Source: Spirogloea muscicola (taxonomy: Eukaryota > Streptophyta > Zygnematophyceae > Spirogloeales > Spirogloeaceae). Taken from it: 36,916 nucleotides of DNA. Made by a program: the position numbers and the translations under genes. This document shows positions 35,984-36,916 of this stretch, one piece after another; the first letter of the stretch is position 1; each line of letters starts with the position of its first letter. Below the pieces are notes generated by a model. It worked only from the letters and a program-made list of their open reading frames with translations. It made no database searches and was not told the DNA's origin. The stretch is from positions 54,990 through 91,905 of the forward strand of contig WELB01000137.1 of NCBI GenBank assembly GCA_009602725.1, read 5' to 3'.

Positions 35984-36916
35984 TCACAAGCCGTAAAACT
36001 GTTCGCACTGGCCAATCCATGGCCACTGATCTACCTGACCTGAATCAGGACCGACACCAATACAATTGAAAGTTGCCGACACTACCCTCAAATTGGCCCC
36101 ATCTATGCTGTTGAGGTAATTATAGTCGAGTTTGAGACTGCTAAGAGATGGCAGGGTGATAAGGGCCAGTGGTGCAGCATTGAAGAAGCGGTTATTTTGT
36201 AGATCTCCAATGCTAAGGGAGGTCAAGCCACCCAGCTCCGAGGGTATGCTGAACTGCAGCGTGTTGTTGTTCAGATGAAGCATGGTGAGCCCGGCCAGGC
36301 TCCCCAGAGTAGCAGGGATACCGGAGGACAGTCGGTTGTAGCTCAGGTCCAGCGATACGAGCTGCAAGCACATGCCCAGCTCACTGGGAATAGGGCCTGT
36401 GAGGTAGTTGTGTGAGAGGTCCAGCGTCTGGAGGATACTCAGCGCTCCAACTTCCTTAGGCACATTGCCATTCAATATACCATCTGCCATGACCAGCGTT
36501 GTGAGCATGGGCAACTGACTGATGCTGCTGGGCAGGGCTCCTGGGCCCAGCGCGCCGGTGAAGGAGGTTAAGGTGATGCTGTTCACGTGCCGAGTGTCAT
36601 CGCATGTGACCCCGAGCCACCGTACGCAGGGGTCGCTGCCCACCCAGCTGGCCAACACGATGGCCGCGTTTGGCAAGTTGCTCTTGATATCAAGGAGAGC
36701 AGCTAACTCAGATGGGGCAGCATCTGGTGGAGGTGGTGGAGGTGGTGGAGGGGGCATGGGAGGCGGAGAGGGCGGAGGTGGCGAAGGTGGCGGAGGGCTT
36801 GGAGGCAGGGGGGGTGGCGTGGGAGGAGGAGGAGGAGGTGGTGGAGGTGGCGGAGGGGGCATGGGCGGCGGAGGGGAGGGAGGTGGCGTAGGTGGCGGAG
36901 GGCTTGGCGGCGGGGG
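35984..36916 (-). CDS. Leucine-rich-repeat protein with Ser/Pro-rich region (5' partial)
   Basis: The minus-strand frame is open from the window edge to the stop at 35,984, so the N-terminus lies outside. An internal ATG at 36,862 sits within the Pro run and is unlikely to be the start. From the edge to about residue 62 the frame is poly-Pro with SPPPP and PPTPP units, as in extensin-like wall proteins. A plant-type LRR N-terminal cap follows (LAALLDIKSN, LASWVGSDPCVRWLGVTC), then at least five plant-specific LRRs (LQTLDLSHNYLTGPIPSELG, LVSLDLSYNRLSSGIPATLG, LTMLHLNNNTLQFSIPSELG) and a short cap with Cys. There is no transmembrane segment or kinase after the LRRs. Likely extracellular or wall-associated. 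Binding partner unknown. Confidence 0.85.
   Translation of the reverse strand, partial: PPPPSPPPPTPPPSPPPPMPPPPPPPPPPPPPTPPPLPPSPPPPSPPPPSPPPMPPPPPPPPPPDAAPSELAALLDIKSNLPNAAIVLASWVGSDPCVRWLGVTCDDTRHVNSITLTSFTGALGPGALPSSISQLPMLTTLVMADGILNGNVPKEVGALSILQTLDLSHNYLTGPIPSELGMCLQLVSLDLSYNRLSSGIPATLGSLAGLTMLHLNNNTLQFSIPSELGGLTSLSIGDLQNNRFFNAAPLALITLPSLSSLKLDYNYLNSIDGANLRVVSATFNCIGVGPDSGQVDQWPWIGQCEQFYGL

Noticed and set aside
1-36916. tRNA and rRNA genes
   Set aside because: No cloverleaf with TTCGA-type T-loop and anticodon arm, and no rRNA signature, was seen by eye on either strand; a covariance search would be decisive.

Overview
The window looks like nuclear DNA of a green alga (Chlorophyta or a close relative). 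The right part holds intron-rich genes of plant type: a plastid-type uroporphyrinogen decarboxylase with a transit-like leader, the plant TenA-HAD fusion protein TH2, an NADK3-type kinase, and a leucine-rich-repeat protein with a Ser/Pro-rich N-terminus. First exons are GC-rich. Every intron I placed is GT-AG and every splice is in phase, except for one 7-bp duplication in the F-box gene. I cannot name the species.

Positions 1 to about 22,400 are a nest of transposable-element remains. One decayed Ty3/gypsy element lies on the plus strand (about 6,034-10,866). A LINE copy on the opposite strand interrupts it inside the reverse transcriptase, and a foldback palindrome lies in its RNase H region. 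A LINE family with reverse transcriptase, a CxC..H..C zinc motif and a PD-(D/E)XK-like endonuclease is present as one long broken copy (18,690-20,871) and more than ten 5'-truncated tails. Many tails sit head-to-tail or tail-to-tail, and many carry a small stem-loop whose base pairs co-vary between copies.

From 11,098 to 18,346 there is a large imperfect inverted repeat, with arms of 2.2 and 2.9 kb and a 2.1-kb centre made of LINE tails. Each arm carries one intact small gene for a predicted secreted, cysteine-containing protein of 114 aa. The two copies are much better conserved than their flanks, and each is followed within one or two bases by a 10-bp stem-loop that both copies preserve through wobble changes. 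These genes sit in an AT-rich, intronless cassette that differs from the rest of the window. A viral or other foreign origin is possible but unproven.

Positions 22,400-36,916 are gene-dense. UROD (heme/chlorophyll), TH2 (thiamine salvage), NADK3 (NADP supply) and an F-box protein all read rightwards. The LRR gene reads leftwards and runs off the right edge. LINE tails also lie between UROD and TH2. The genes belong to separate pathways, and nothing indicates an operon-like relation.
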